DNA of 52,570 bases, taken from the NCBI GenBank assembly GCA_947363565.1, contig CANAPP010000019.1, positions 1 to 52,570 of the forward strand. Reading direction: 5' to 3'. The stretch comes from an uncultured Lachnospiraceae bacterium (GTDB taxonomy: Bacteria > Bacillota > Clostridia > Lachnospirales > Lachnospiraceae). The first letter of the stretch is position 1. The number at the start of each line of letters is the position of its first letter. Below, piece by piece: positions 9,271 to 18,091 of this stretch. A program made the translations under genes and the position numbers. Under the pieces are notes generated by a model. That model did no database searches, had not been told where the DNA came from, and saw only the letters and a list, made by a program, of their open reading frames with translations.

Positions 9271-9300
9271 ATCATAGCATATTGCAAAGTTCATGTCCAA
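9271..9300 (-). promoter_or_regulatory. Sigma-A type promoter of the YnjB-like transport operon
   Basis: On the minus strand TTGGAC (9300-9295) is followed after 18 bases by TATGAT (9276-9271), 55 bases before the start codon at 9215, which is preceded by AGGGAGGAAG. I looked for a THI-box/TPP riboswitch in the short leader and see none. The rest of the 317-base gap 9216-9532 holds only the terminator at 9462-9499 and AT-rich sequence. Confidence 0.6.
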
Positions 9301-9461
9301 TTGATAAATGATATATATACTCATTGATAAAATCTATAAATACCTTCCTCAAAATGCTGTTCTTCAAAAATTCCTCGGTGCAATAACAATATTCGCAGTT
9401 CGTATTATAGTGGTATTATATAGTACTACTAATAGCAAAATTGATTTTATCAGAAAACAGC

Positions 9462-9499
9462 AAAACAGCGAAGCATATCATTATACACTTCGCTGTTTT
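9462..9499 (-). terminator. Rho-independent terminator after 9533-9844
   Basis: A perfect 12-base inverted repeat (AAAACAGCGAAG at 9462-9473 and its complement at 9488-9499) with a 14-base loop. On the minus strand the stem is followed by TTTTGCTGTTTT. It lies 34 bases beyond the stop of the small membrane-protein gene and probably ends the histidine operon transcript. Because the arms carry A and T runs it could also act in the other direction. Confidence 0.75.
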
Positions 9500-9532
9500 A
9501 TTCCGATTATTCACAATATATGTACAGCTTCT

Positions 9533-9844
9533 CTACAGATTCTTCCACACCTCTGCCACATCCAGATCTGTCGTAATCTCATTTACGATCCGCTGGCTGT
9601 CCACATGGAAGACCTCCTGCTTCTTCATGTCCATGGTGACAAAGGCGGCAAACAAAAGGAGACACAAAAACACCCGCGCACCGAAGGTGCTTTCGCTCCC
9701 CGCTCCCTCTTCCCCGTAGAGGCGGTTGTAGGAGCTGCTGTACCTTGGATGGACTGCCGGGGGCGTAAAGCGGTCGCTGTAGCGCTGCCTTGTCTGCTCT
9801 AAAAGCTCTCTTCTGCGTCTTTCCGAATCGTTTCTATCTGTCAT
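9533..9844 (-). CDS. Small single-pass membrane protein of unknown function
   Basis: A 103-residue protein I do not recognise. Seen: a strongly charged N-terminus rich in Arg/Glu (residues 1-20), a polar Tyr/Ser-rich stretch to about 55, one hydrophobic segment (ARVFLCLLLFAAFVTMDM, about 56-73), and a C-terminal tail with HVDSQRIVNEI. A single transmembrane anchor with a cytoplasmic basic N-terminus is likely. The ATG at 9844 follows GGAGGAAGATAT; the in-frame ATG at 9862 lies upstream of that site. It sits 105 bases after hisIE and just before a terminator, so it may be co-transcribed with the histidine genes without any metabolic link. Confidence 0.6.
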   Translation of the reverse strand: MTDRNDSERRRRELLEQTRQRYSDRFTPPAVHPRYSSSYNRLYGEEGAGSESTFGARVFLCLLLFAAFVTMDMKKQEVFHVDSQRIVNEITTDLDVAEVWKNL

Positions 9845-9949
9845 ATATCTTCCTCCATTCACTGCTCTTCCAGTCTTTTTATACTGTATGCAGGAACACC
9901 GGAAAATATATCCTGGCTCCGCGAAGCCGCAAAAAGCTGCCGGGCTTTA

Positions 9950-11233
9950 CTACCGGTCTGCCAGCTCTTTAATGATATCCTCCCATTTCACGCCTTTTTC
10001 CACCATGAGCACCATGGCATGGTAGAGGAAATCCGCCAGCTCGTACTTCACTTCCTCCGGGTTCTTATTCTTGGCGGCAATGACGATCTCCGTAGCCTCT
10101 TCACCCACTTTCTTCAGGATCTTATCCAGCCCCTTGTCAAAAAGGTAATTGGTATAAGACCCTTCCTTCGGGTTTTCCCTGCGGTCGATGATAGTGTCGT
10201 ATACCTTCTCAAAAATCTGCAGCGGATTCTTCGTATCATAATCCATCCCTACAAGAGGCTGGAAAAAGCAAGTAGGATTGCCGGTATGGCACGCCGCCCC
10301 GATCTGGTCTACTTTGGCAAGGAGCGTGTCCTTGTCGCAGTCTATGGTCAGTGACTTGACGTACTGATAATGCCCGCTGGTCTCTCCCTTCACCCAAAGC
10401 TCCTTACGGCTTCTGCTATAATAAGTCATCCGCCCGGTCTTTACCGTCCGGTCAAAGGCTTCCTCGTTCATATAGGCAAGCATCAGCACTTCCTGGGTCT
10501 TATAGTTTTGCACCACCACAGGGATCAGGCCGTTCTCATTAAGCTTGAACTCCGAAAAATCCATGATACTCTCAAAGGAGGTGATCTTAATGCCTTCTAT
10601 GCCGCATTTTTCCTTAAAATCCCCGAAATCAAGCTCCGGCTGGCTGACATACTTGCCGGAAAGACCCTTGACCCCCGGGCATTTAAGGATCTTGAAAAGC
10701 TCCGATTCCTCCATCGTATCCGTCACAATGACCGACGGGATGTCCGTCACGTTCATCACCGAATTAAGATCCAGCCTGTGCATGAAGATAATCTCACTGC
10801 AGCACTCCTGGATGAGGCGCTTGCGCTTAAACAGCGCGTCAAAATCGTTGAGGGACACCGCGATCTTCTCTTTTCCGAACCGAAGCTTGGCATCCTCCAT
10901 CATCTCCACGCCGTCATATTTGGAAAGATTGATGATCGCCCGCTTGGCTCCGGCATACAGGATCTTCTTTACATCCTCCTGGCGCCGGATATTTCCGCCC
11001 GCCACCATGGGGATGCGAATCACCCGGTTCATCCTGCGCATCAGGTCAATGGAAGCCTCATGCTCATCGTCTGTCTCGGACAGATCGAAGATGATCAGCT
11101 CATCAGCGCCAAGATCACTGTAGGATTTGGCCAGGCCGACGACATCCTCAGAAATCACCTCATCGTCATGAAACCAGCGGACAGCCTTTCCGCCGGCTAT
11201 AAAGATACAAGGTATCAATCGTTTGTAACTCAT
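9950..11233 (-). CDS. hisIE: HisIE with an extra N-terminal HisF-like domain
   Basis: A 427-residue fusion. Residues 1-220 read as a HisF/HisA-type beta/alpha barrel ([34 protein letters not shown]). Residues about 226-330 are phosphoribosyl-AMP cyclohydrolase ([22 protein letters not shown] with zinc ligands). Residues about 338-427 are phosphoribosyl-ATP pyrophosphohydrolase ([16 protein letters not shown]). The two C-terminal domains do steps 2 and 3 of histidine synthesis. In the barrel the catalytic Asp of HisF (D11 in CLDV) is Phe11 (CIFI) and the phosphate loop GGG reads GGN, so the barrel is probably not a working cyclase. Last biosynthetic gene of the operon, 15 bases after hisB. HisA, HisF, HisH and HisC are not encoded in the window. 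Confidence 0.9.
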   Translation of the reverse strand: MSYKRLIPCIFIAGGKAVRWFHDDEVISEDVVGLAKSYSDLGADELIIFDLSETDDEHEASIDLMRRMNRVIRIPMVAGGNIRRQEDVKKILYAGAKRAIINLSKYDGVEMMEDAKLRFGKEKIAVSLNDFDALFKRKRLIQECCSEIIFMHRLDLNSVMNVTDIPSVIVTDTMEESELFKILKCPGVKGLSGKYVSQPELDFGDFKEKCGIEGIKITSFESIMDFSEFKLNENGLIPVVVQNYKTQEVLMLAYMNEEAFDRTVKTGRMTYYSRSRKELWVKGETSGHYQYVKSLTIDCDKDTLLAKVDQIGAACHTGNPTCFFQPLVGMDYDTKNPLQIFEKVYDTIIDRRENPKEGSYTNYLFDKGLDKILKKVGEEATEIVIAAKNKNPEEVKYELADFLYHAMVLMVEKGVKWEDIIKELADR

Positions 11234-11248
11234 ATCTAATCTCCTCCT

Positions 11249-11836
11249 TTATAAGCTTCCTTTTGTCGTCCACGCCCCGCGAAGCCGCGGCTCACCCGCC
11301 GTCGCCATATCAAGGGCCTTTCCGAACGCCTTGAACAAAGCCTCCGCCTTATGATGGCTGTTCTCGCCGTCAAGGATCTTAAGATGGATGTTCATCATGG
11401 CGCTGTAGGATACGGCGTAGAAAAATTCCCGGATCATCTCCGTATCCATATCCCCGATACGGTCATTCGCAAACTCTGCCTGGAAGTTAAGGTACGGCCT
11501 TCCGGACAGGTCTATGGCACAGAGGGCAAGAGTTTCATCCATGGGAAGAAGCATGTGGCCATATCTTTTTATCCCTTTTTTATCTCCCACAGCCTGAAGG
11601 ACCGCCTGCCCGAGGACGATCCCCGTATCCTCAACCGTGTGGTGGCAGTCCACAAAAAGATCGCCTTTCGCCTCCACCGTCAGGTCGAAAAGCCCATGTC
11701 TTGCAAAGCCGTCAAGCATATGGTCGAAAAAACCTACACCGGTGCTGATGGCATTGTTTCCCGTCCCGTCAAGATTGATGGTGACGGAGATATCTGTCTC
11801 CTTCGTCTTCCTTTCACATGTCCCAATCCGGTCCAT
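11249..11836 (-). CDS. hisB: Imidazoleglycerol-phosphate dehydratase HisB
   Basis: A 195-residue stand-alone dehydratase that converts imidazole-glycerol phosphate to imidazole-acetol phosphate. Seen: GVGFFDHMLDGFARHG, the manganese-binding DCHHTVEDTGIVLGQA (about 67-82), and the second metal motif SHHKAEALFKAFGKAL. Length is normal for the monofunctional form; no HAD phosphatase domain is fused, unlike enterobacterial HisB. Start: AAGGAGGGAGAGAAGCG before ATG. It begins 15 bases after hisD and ends 15 bases before the HisIE fusion. Confidence 0.96.
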   Translation of the reverse strand: MDRIGTCERKTKETDISVTINLDGTGNNAISTGVGFFDHMLDGFARHGLFDLTVEAKGDLFVDCHHTVEDTGIVLGQAVLQAVGDKKGIKRYGHMLLPMDETLALCAIDLSGRPYLNFQAEFANDRIGDMDTEMIREFFYAVSYSAMMNIHLKILDGENSHHKAEALFKAFGKALDMATAGEPRLRGAWTTKGSL

Positions 11837-11851
11837 CGCTTCTCTCCCTCC

Positions 11852-13147
11852 TTATCTTTCCTCGAATCTGACTCTGATTGAATTGGCATGGGCAGTCAGC
11901 TTTTCTGCCTCTGCAAAATACTCGATATCCTTGTGGATTTTTTCCAAAGCATCCCTCGAGTAAGAGATAATGCTTGATTTCTTGATAAAATCGTCCACGG
12001 AAAGCGGCGAGAAAAACTTCGCGGTCCCGTTAGTCGGAAGGACGTGGTTCGGCCCTGCGAAATAATCTCCCAAAGGCTCGCTTGAGTATTCCCCGATAAA
12101 GATGGCACCGGCATTGCGGATCTTTGTCATCACATCGTAAGGATCCTTTGTCTGGATCTCCAAATGCTCCGAAGCGATCTCATTGGCCGTCTCGACAGCT
12201 TCCTCCATTGTATCCGCCACCAGGATATACCCGTAATTATCGAGGGATCTTTTAATGATCGCTGACCGGTCAAGGGCGTCGGCAAACTTTTCGGCCTCCG
12301 CCGACACTTCCGCGGCCAGCTTTTCGCTGGTGGTGACAAGGATCGCCGACGCCAGCTCGTCGTGCTCCGCCTGAGAGAGTAGGTCTGCCGCCACATAGCG
12401 GGGATTGGCCGTCTCGTCTGCGATGACTAAGATCTCGCTCGGCCCTGCGATGGCATCGATGCTCACATGGCCGTACACCGCCTTTTTCGCCAGGGCTACA
12501 TAGATATTTCCCGGCCCTACGATCTTATCTACCTTGGGGATGTGCGCCGTCCCGTAAGCCAGCGCGCCGATGGCCTGGGCGCCGCCGGCCTTAAAGATCA
12601 CATTCGCACCCGCCTCATTGGCTGCGACAAGAGTCGTGGGCGTCACTTTGCCGTCCGCACCCGGCGGGGTCGTCATGATGATCTCGTCCACTCCCGCCAC
12701 CTTTGCCGGAAGGATGTTCATCAGGACAGAGGAAGGGTAAGCCGCCTTTCCCCCCGGCACATATACGCCCACTCTCCTTAAGGGCGTCACCTTCTGACCA
12801 AGGACTGTCCCGTCGGACCTGCTGTCAAACCAGCTTGTCTGTCTCTGTTTTTCATGGTATGTACGGATATTGCGAAGAGCCTTCTTAATCACCGCGATGA
12901 GGGAATCATCGGTTAAGCGGTAAGCTTCCTCAATCTCTTCTTCGGTCACCCGGAGGTTCGATGCATCAATCTTAGCCCCGTCGAATTTTTTCGTATAAGC
13001 AAATACAGCCGCATCCCCTTTAAGCTTTACCGCCTCTAATATCTCATTCACACGCTCTTCGTACTGCCCGTAATGGTTCGGACTCCTTTTCAAAAGCTCC
13101 TCCAAGAGATTCTTTTTTGTATCCTGATCTAAGTGCAGTATCCTCAA
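11852..13147 (-). CDS. hisD: Histidinol dehydrogenase HisD
   Basis: A 431-residue zinc- and NAD-dependent enzyme that oxidises L-histidinol to L-histidine, the last two steps of the pathway. Seen: VYVPGGKAAYPSSVLMN, GAGGAQAIGALAYGT-like stretch (AGGAQAIGALAYG), DKIVGPGNIYV, DAIAGPSEILVIAD and the zinc/catalytic LSQAEHDELASAIL. The C-terminal EHLEIQTKDP and AGAIFIGEYSSEPLGDY are also standard. Length is normal. It lies 41 bases after hisG and 15 bases before hisB in the same operon. Confidence 0.97.
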   Translation of the reverse strand: MRILHLDQDTKKNLLEELLKRSPNHYGQYEERVNEILEAVKLKGDAAVFAYTKKFDGAKIDASNLRVTEEEIEEAYRLTDDSLIAVIKKALRNIRTYHEKQRQTSWFDSRSDGTVLGQKVTPLRRVGVYVPGGKAAYPSSVLMNILPAKVAGVDEIIMTTPPGADGKVTPTTLVAANEAGANVIFKAGGAQAIGALAYGTAHIPKVDKIVGPGNIYVALAKKAVYGHVSIDAIAGPSEILVIADETANPRYVAADLLSQAEHDELASAILVTTSEKLAAEVSAEAEKFADALDRSAIIKRSLDNYGYILVADTMEEAVETANEIASEHLEIQTKDPYDVMTKIRNAGAIFIGEYSSEPLGDYFAGPNHVLPTNGTAKFFSPLSVDDFIKKSSIISYSRDALEKIHKDIEYFAEAEKLTAHANSIRVRFEER

Positions 13148-13188
13148 TCTTATCCATCTCCTTCTATGATTAATCCTGTCATTGGTAC

Positions 13189-13830
13189 TTAACTTTGTAT
13201 CTGCTCCCTGAGCTTCATCAGGAGCGGACGAATCCTGTCGCTCTCCATGCGCATGCTCACCGGATTGACGATCATCCGCGCGGACAGCGGGCAGACCTCC
13301 TCTAACACCTCAAGGCCGTTCTCCCTGAGTGTAGAACCTGTCTCCACGATATCCACGATCACCTCGGAAAGCCCCACGATAGGCGCAAGCTCGACCGAGC
13401 CGTTAAGCTTGATGATCTCCACTGTCTGATGCTTCGTATTATAAAAATAGTCCTTGGCGATATTCGGATACTTGGTAGCAACCCGGATCAGCTCGTGGTT
13501 CGAAAGATACTGCCTGGCACTTTTGTAACCGCAGACACACATCTGGCATTTCCCGTAGCCAAGGTCGAGGACTTCATGGACTTTCCTGCCTTCCTCAAGG
13601 ATTGTATCCTTTCCCGCGACGCCGATATCCGCCGCGCCGTACTCCACATAGGTAGGCACATCCGGACCCTTGGACAGAAAAAACTTAAGCCTTAACTCCT
13701 CGTTGGTAAAGATAAGCTTCCGCGAATCTTTATCCTTCATCTCCTCGCAGGTAATCCCAATCTTTTCAAACAGCTCCAGCGTCTGCTTCGCCAGCCGCCC
13801 TTTCCCAAGGGCAAATGTCAGATATCTCAT
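13189..13830 (-). CDS. hisG: ATP phosphoribosyltransferase catalytic subunit, short form HisG
   Basis: A 213-residue short-form HisG, which couples ATP and PRPP in the first, committed step of histidine synthesis. It lacks the C-terminal regulatory domain of long forms and needs HisZ, encoded just upstream. Seen: ALGKGRLAKQTLELF at the N-terminus, YGAADIGVAGKDTI, and the PRPP loop VDIVETGSTLRENGL. The start is taken at 13830 (MRYLTFALGKG) after AAGGACGG; the in-frame ATG at 13854 would add eight atypical residues and overlap hisZ. Ends 41 bases before hisD. Confidence 0.95.
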   Translation of the reverse strand: MRYLTFALGKGRLAKQTLELFEKIGITCEEMKDKDSRKLIFTNEELRLKFFLSKGPDVPTYVEYGAADIGVAGKDTILEEGRKVHEVLDLGYGKCQMCVCGYKSARQYLSNHELIRVATKYPNIAKDYFYNTKHQTVEIIKLNGSVELAPIVGLSEVIVDIVETGSTLRENGLEVLEEVCPLSARMIVNPVSMRMESDRIRPLLMKLREQIQS

Positions 13831-13843
13831 ATCACTACCGTCC

Positions 13844-15091
13844 TTACTCACCATTAATCACCTTATGCTCGCCGCTCACCAGATTGACCATCGTAATCTC
13901 GCCGCTCTTTCTGATATAGATCAGATTGCCCGCATAATATCTTTTTCCGTATTCGATATATTCCTCCAGGAGCTTTTTCTTATCCCTCCTTAAAAGCTCC
14001 ACATTCTTCGCCTTATGCCTTAAATCCTTCGCCAGGGATACCGCCTCCCGGATCTTTCCCTCGTCGTAGAGGATCATCGTATTTTTGCGGGTATAGACAA
14101 TCCTGAGCTTCTGGCGGCTCATGGCGTTCATCAGCTCGTCAACGACGATGGCAAAGCCGATGGACGGCGAGTCCTTTCCGAATTTTTCCAGCAGTCTGTC
14201 ATATCTTCCGCCCTTCACGATAGCGTCCCCCGTCCCGAAAGTATAACCCCGGAAAATAATGCCCGTATAATAGCCGTAAGTTCCCCCAGTCATACTCAGG
14301 TCAAAGGTGATGAACTTCTCCATCCCATACATCTTAAGGACGTTATAGATCTTTTCCAACCGCTTGACCGCCATAACCCCCGCAGAGTTCGGCGCGATCT
14401 CCTTGGCCGCCTTCAGCACCTCGAGGCCGCCGACCAGGCCGTTAAGGGAAGAAAATGCCTCCCTGGAGCTTCGCTTTACACTGATCTTATCCAGGTAATC
14501 CGCTGCCCCGTAATAATTCCGGTTGTTGATCAGGTAGGTGATACGCTCCCTGGCATCCTCATCAAGATTGGCATCTTCGATGAGGCTTAGAAAATAGTCG
14601 ACATTTCCCACACTTAGCTGAAATTCCTTAAGCCCCACGGACATGAGTGCCTCGATGACAAGCGCGAGCATCTCCGCGTCCGCCTCCGCCGAAGCGTCGC
14701 CGATAAGCTCCGCACCCATCTGAGTCACCTCTCTGAGCCGCCCCTGGTAACTGGAGTGGTTGATAAAGGTATTGCCCGTGTAGCACAGCCGGATAGGCAT
14801 CTGTTCGTCCCCGAAAAGTGTTGCCGCCGCCCTCGCCACCGACGGGGTGATATCCGGACGCAGGGCAAGGGTATTGCCCTCCTTGTCAAACAGCTTATAG
14901 AGATCCTTCGACGGCACCGTCCCGATCTCCTTGCGGAACACGTCAAAATATTCAAAACTCGGAGTCTGGATATCGTGGTATCCGTACTGATGGAAAATCT
15001 TGGAGATCTGGTTCTCCAGCACCAGCTTCCTGCCGCACTCAATATTGTAGATATCCCTTACTCCCTCCGGGGTATGCAGTAATTTTTTCAT
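13844..15091 (-). CDS. hisZ: ATP phosphoribosyltransferase regulatory subunit HisZ
   Basis: A 415-residue class II aminoacyl-tRNA-synthetase-like protein without synthetase function. It forms a complex with short HisG and confers histidine feedback. Seen: class II motif 1/2-like stretches (PSFEYFDVF, LALRPDITPSVARAA, LREVTQMGAELIG) and the GGRYDRLLEKFG motif late in the fold. It lacks a tRNA anticodon-binding domain of normal HisRS type and is paired with HisG, so HisZ is preferred over HisS. First gene of the operon, with GGAGGAATAGG before ATG and a consensus promoter at 15142-15170. Confidence 0.94.
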   Translation of the reverse strand: MKKLLHTPEGVRDIYNIECGRKLVLENQISKIFHQYGYHDIQTPSFEYFDVFRKEIGTVPSKDLYKLFDKEGNTLALRPDITPSVARAAATLFGDEQMPIRLCYTGNTFINHSSYQGRLREVTQMGAELIGDASAEADAEMLALVIEALMSVGLKEFQLSVGNVDYFLSLIEDANLDEDARERITYLINNRNYYGAADYLDKISVKRSSREAFSSLNGLVGGLEVLKAAKEIAPNSAGVMAVKRLEKIYNVLKMYGMEKFITFDLSMTGGTYGYYTGIIFRGYTFGTGDAIVKGGRYDRLLEKFGKDSPSIGFAIVVDELMNAMSRQKLRIVYTRKNTMILYDEGKIREAVSLAKDLRHKAKNVELLRRDKKKLLEEYIEYGKRYYAGNLIYIRKSGEITMVNLVSGEHKVINGE

Positions 15092-15141
15092 CCTATTCCT
15101 CCTGCCGCACTTTAGTGTGCTACCATGATAAACTTCTTAGC

Positions 15142-15170
15142 ATTATACGCACATTCCCATCACTTGTCAA
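15142..15170 (-). promoter_or_regulatory. Consensus sigma-A promoter of the histidine operon
   Basis: Minus strand: TTGACA (15170-15165), 17-base spacer, TATAAT (15147-15142). Both hexamers match the consensus exactly. The -35 box overlaps the last codons of recU, so the promoter is embedded in the end of the upstream operon. The leader to hisZ is about 45 bases. It holds a small GCAC...GTGC hairpin (GCACACTAAAGTGC) but no T-box and no histidine-rich leader peptide. Confidence 0.8.
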
Positions 15171-15705
15171 GCGCTTCCCGGCGCTCAAGGTCAAGATTCA
15201 TCCCCTCCAGATAGGGGACAAAACAGCCGCCTTTAAGCTCCAGGAAAAAGGAAGGGTCAAGCTCCTCGAAGCGGAAGCTTTTCCTTCCGCCCTCCTTCGC
15301 CCGATTCCAGAAATTCAACATCTCCGCATAGCGCAGATAGTAAAGCCGGTTCTTTGCCGTATAGTAGATAAGGAAAAACGCGATCCCGCCCTGCCGCTCG
15401 AACTCTCCCATGAACCGCACCTGATGCTCATGGATATTCTGGAGGGGAAATGTCTCCGCCACGCACTCCTTGGCATCAAAGCAGACGGGGATCCCCTGGA
15501 CCGCACCGATATAATCCACCGTACTGCGTTGCTCAAAATAGGCGAGGGTGATCCGCCTATGCTCTTTATCCATCTTCACCGGTGTGATGGGCGTCGGTAT
15601 CTTCTGGATCAACGCCAGGCCTTTTTCCAGATACCGCTCATTCGTCCGGTTCACCATTTCTTCTAGTGCAGAACCTCTAAGGCCCCTTGAATTCCATGTT
15701 GCCAT
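15160..15705 (-). CDS. recU: Holliday junction resolvase RecU
   Basis: A 181-residue RecU-family endonuclease, which resolves four-way DNA junctions in Firmicutes recombination. Seen: the catalytic-core pattern STVDYIGAVQG, then CFDAKE, with PLQNIHEHQ following, as in the B. subtilis protein. The N-terminal NSRGLRGSALEEMVN matches the family start. The start ATG (15705) follows AAGGAGACGGC and lies inside the end of the RluA-type gene, giving a 43-base out-of-frame overlap. It is the last gene of a long operon of RNA-modification and housekeeping genes. Its 3' end carries the -35 box of the his promoter. Confidence 0.9.
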   Translation of the reverse strand: MATWNSRGLRGSALEEMVNRTNERYLEKGLALIQKIPTPITPVKMDKEHRRITLAYFEQRSTVDYIGAVQGIPVCFDAKECVAETFPLQNIHEHQVRFMGEFERQGGIAFFLIYYTAKNRLYYLRYAEMLNFWNRAKEGGRKSFRFEELDPSFFLELKGGCFVPYLEGMNLDLERREALDK

Positions 15706-16697
15706 GCCGTCTCCTTAATAATTTTCCAAAATACTGACGGTACCTTTGCCGTCACTGTCTTTTCCGAAAGCGCAGAAAGCGCCCCGGAAAGTGCAGGCAT
15801 CTGTAGCTCATAGGCGTGCAGAAGCTGGTCAGTGATCTGATACCGTTTCTTATACCGCTCGTTGAGCTGCCAATCCCCGTACTTGTAATCCCCGAGGATG
15901 GGATGGGAAAGGGCCGCCAGGTGCGCCCTGATCTGATGGGGGCGCCCGGTGATCAGATGCACCTTAAGAAGGGTAATCTCTCTGGTATCCGCCACCGGCA
16001 GATATTCCGTCTCGATGGGCACGCACGCCTTACCGGACGGCTCAGAAAGGATACGCACCTTATTCGCACTGCCGTCCTTTTGGAGATACCCTTTCACGTA
16101 AGCTGGCTGCCTGACCTGCCCTTTAACGATGCAAAGGTAATATTTCCTGAGGGTGCGGTCACAAAAAAGTGCAGACAGCTCCTGAAGGCCGGGAAGCGTC
16201 TTTCCCGCGCAGATGATCCCGCTGGTGTTGCGGTCCAGGCGGTTGCAGACGGAAGGCCGGAATGTCTTAAGCTGTGCCTTGTCGATCTGCCCGCTCTCAA
16301 GCAGGTAAGCGGCGACATACTCTACCATGGACACATCCGAAGGGCCGGCCTTCTGGGAAAGGATCCCGGAGGGCTTGTTAAAGAATATCACCTGGCTGTC
16401 TTCATAGATGATCTCCGGACGTACCGGCCGGCCAGAGTCCCCGGTAAGCGCCACGTCGCTGTATTCCCTGCCGGAAGCTTCCGAGAACTTTTCTATCGTC
16501 TCATCGGACAAAAAAAGGGTTACCCTGTCGCCGATGTTAAGCTTTTCGCTGCCGTCCGCCTTCTTTTTATTCAGCACGATATTCTTTTTTCTAAGCATTT
16601 TATAAATGAAGCTCCCGGGCGCCCTGCGCAGATATTTTTTCAGGAATTTATCCAGCCGCTGCCCTGCTTCATTGCTGTTAATGATCAGTTCCTTCAT
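15663..16697 (-). CDS. RluA/RluC-family pseudouridine synthase
   Basis: A 344-residue RNA pseudouridine synthase. Seen: an N-terminal S4 RNA-binding domain (residues about 10-70, RLDKFLKKYLRRAPGSFIYK), then the catalytic domain with the essential Asp in NRLDRNTSGIICAG, and the KYYLCIVKG and TGRPHQIRAHLAALSHPILGD motifs. It isomerises uridines in 23S rRNA or tRNA; the exact target cannot be read. Downstream it overlaps recU by 43 bases; upstream it lies 13 bases after the small membrane-protein gene. Confidence 0.94.
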   Translation of the reverse strand: MKELIINSNEAGQRLDKFLKKYLRRAPGSFIYKMLRKKNIVLNKKKADGSEKLNIGDRVTLFLSDETIEKFSEASGREYSDVALTGDSGRPVRPEIIYEDSQVIFFNKPSGILSQKAGPSDVSMVEYVAAYLLESGQIDKAQLKTFRPSVCNRLDRNTSGIICAGKTLPGLQELSALFCDRTLRKYYLCIVKGQVRQPAYVKGYLQKDGSANKVRILSEPSGKACVPIETEYLPVADTREITLLKVHLITGRPHQIRAHLAALSHPILGDYKYGDWQLNERYKKRYQITDQLLHAYELQMPALSGALSALSEKTVTAKVPSVFWKIIKETAWQHGIQGALEVLH

Positions 16698-16710
16698 CTT
16701 ACGTCAACCA

Positions 16711-17286
16711 TTACATGGATACCGAAAGGAACAGCCGGCGGATCTTTTCTTCCCGCTCCCTGCCTGCCGGTTTATCCACCGTCATAATATTGTTCATCCC
16801 TTCCGCCCGCGCAAGGAATGCCGTGTAATCGTGGAATACCTTCACGGTGACCTTCTCTACGTGATTATTCTTGAGCATCTCTTTAAGATAAGCAGATAGC
16901 TTTGCCTCGTCTGTACGCGGGCTTTTGGCAAAACCGCACACGGTATGGCCAGAGATGACAAATGCATCCACCGGCATCACCTTTTCATTGCCCGTGATCA
17001 CAAGGTCGTAGGCTTTGGTAAGCAGCGGCGCCTTCTTCTCAATCTCCTGGTAGATCTTTGGCTCAATGCTCTGATGCGGCCATAGGGCGATCAGCTCTAC
17101 CAGCATCTTTGCCGCGGGCAGGCAGCCCACGACGGCAACTACCGTAAACAGATTAAGCCTTGATCCTGTCTGCATATATCCCAGCACAACAAGTGCGATG
17201 ACAATGCCAAATTCTGCGATGGCCCACACGAGAAATTTTGTCTTTTGAGCCTTGATATATCCCGGCTCTCCTTTTTGTATACTCAT
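16711..17286 (-). CDS. Conserved-looking membrane protein of unknown function
   Basis: A 191-residue protein I cannot assign. Seen: two closely spaced hydrophobic segments near the N-terminus (about 18-40, VWAIAEFGIVIALVVLGYM, and 45-68), then a soluble domain of about 120 residues with a nuclease-like or nucleotide-fold feel but no catalytic motif I recognise (LLTKAYDLVITGNEKVMPVD). Probably membrane-anchored with a cytoplasmic domain. It lies 12 bases after the SDR gene and 13 bases before the RluA-type synthase, so it belongs to this operon. Confidence 0.75.
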   Translation of the reverse strand: MSIQKGEPGYIKAQKTKFLVWAIAEFGIVIALVVLGYMQTGSRLNLFTVVAVVGCLPAAKMLVELIALWPHQSIEPKIYQEIEKKAPLLTKAYDLVITGNEKVMPVDAFVISGHTVCGFAKSPRTDEAKLSAYLKEMLKNNHVEKVTVKVFHDYTAFLARAEGMNNIMTVDKPAGREREEKIRRLFLSVSM

Positions 17287-17298
17287 AACTGCACTCCC

Positions 17299-18072
17299 TT
17301 AGATATCGTTGATCCGCTTCATCACCGCCGCCGTCACCGCGTCTGGCAGAAGCTTAGAAAGTATCCCTGCCGCCTTCATGGGCGCGCCGTACACAGAAAG
17401 CTGACGCTTTACCGCTGTATCACGCAGCGCCCGTTTTACCACAGCACCGGCGTCTGCCCGGCCAAGGCGGCCGCCTCTCCCCGGAAGTTTACCCGAACGC
17501 CGGAAAAACTCGGTGTCCACAGGGCCGGGGCATACTGCCGTCACGAAGATCTGCCGCTCCTTAAGCTCTGCCGCGAGGGCGTGGGATAAGCTTTTTACAT
17601 AGGCCTTTCCCGCCGCGTACACCGCGAATCCCGGCTGCGGGGAAAATGCTGCCGCCGACGCTGCATTGACGATACGGCTGCCCCCGGACATATACGGAAG
17701 GCAGACAAGGGTCATCCTGGTAAGCGCCCGGCAGTTGACATCGATCATACTAAGCTGCTCCTTCTCCGGAATCTCCCCAAACCGCCCCATCTTCCCGAAG
17801 CCCGCGCAGTTTACCAGCATACGGATATCCGGCTGGTCTTCGCAAAGCGCGCTTGCCAGCCTTTCGTAAACTGAGTCTTTGGCAAGGTCGCCGGCGAATA
17901 TCCGCACAGATATCCTTTCCCTTTCTTCCATGCGCTCCGCCAGTATCTTTAACCGGTTTTCTCTCCTGGCCACTACCCAGATCTCATCTAACTTCTTATA
18001 TAAATGGGGGATCTGCCTTGCAAATTCCTTCCCTAATCCCGAAGACGCCCCGGTTACTACTGCAATCTTCAT
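17299..18072 (-). CDS. Short-chain dehydrogenase/reductase
   Basis: A 257-residue classical SDR. Seen: the nucleotide-binding TGASSGLGKEFA at residues 8-19, the NCAG motif, the catalytic YAAGK, and PGPVDTEFF after it. The start is set at 18072 (MKIAVVTGASSG), preceded by AAAGGAGCATGCCA; the longer in-frame start at 18153 would add an implausible Arg-rich leader overlapping ygiQ. It would reduce or oxidise a small carbonyl/alcohol with NAD(P); the substrate cannot be read. Lies 19 bases after the YgiQ-type gene. Confidence 0.9.
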   Translation of the reverse strand: MKIAVVTGASSGLGKEFARQIPHLYKKLDEIWVVARRENRLKILAERMEERERISVRIFAGDLAKDSVYERLASALCEDQPDIRMLVNCAGFGKMGRFGEIPEKEQLSMIDVNCRALTRMTLVCLPYMSGGSRIVNAASAAAFSPQPGFAVYAAGKAYVKSLSHALAAELKERQIFVTAVCPGPVDTEFFRRSGKLPGRGGRLGRADAGAVVKRALRDTAVKRQLSVYGAPMKAAGILSKLLPDAVTAAVMKRINDI

Positions 18073-18091
18073 TGGCATGCTCCTTTCCCGA

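Noticed and set aside
9216-9300. TPP riboswitch ahead of the YnjB-like operon
   Set aside because: The leader between promoter and start codon is too short, and no CTGAGA...ACCTGA words are present.
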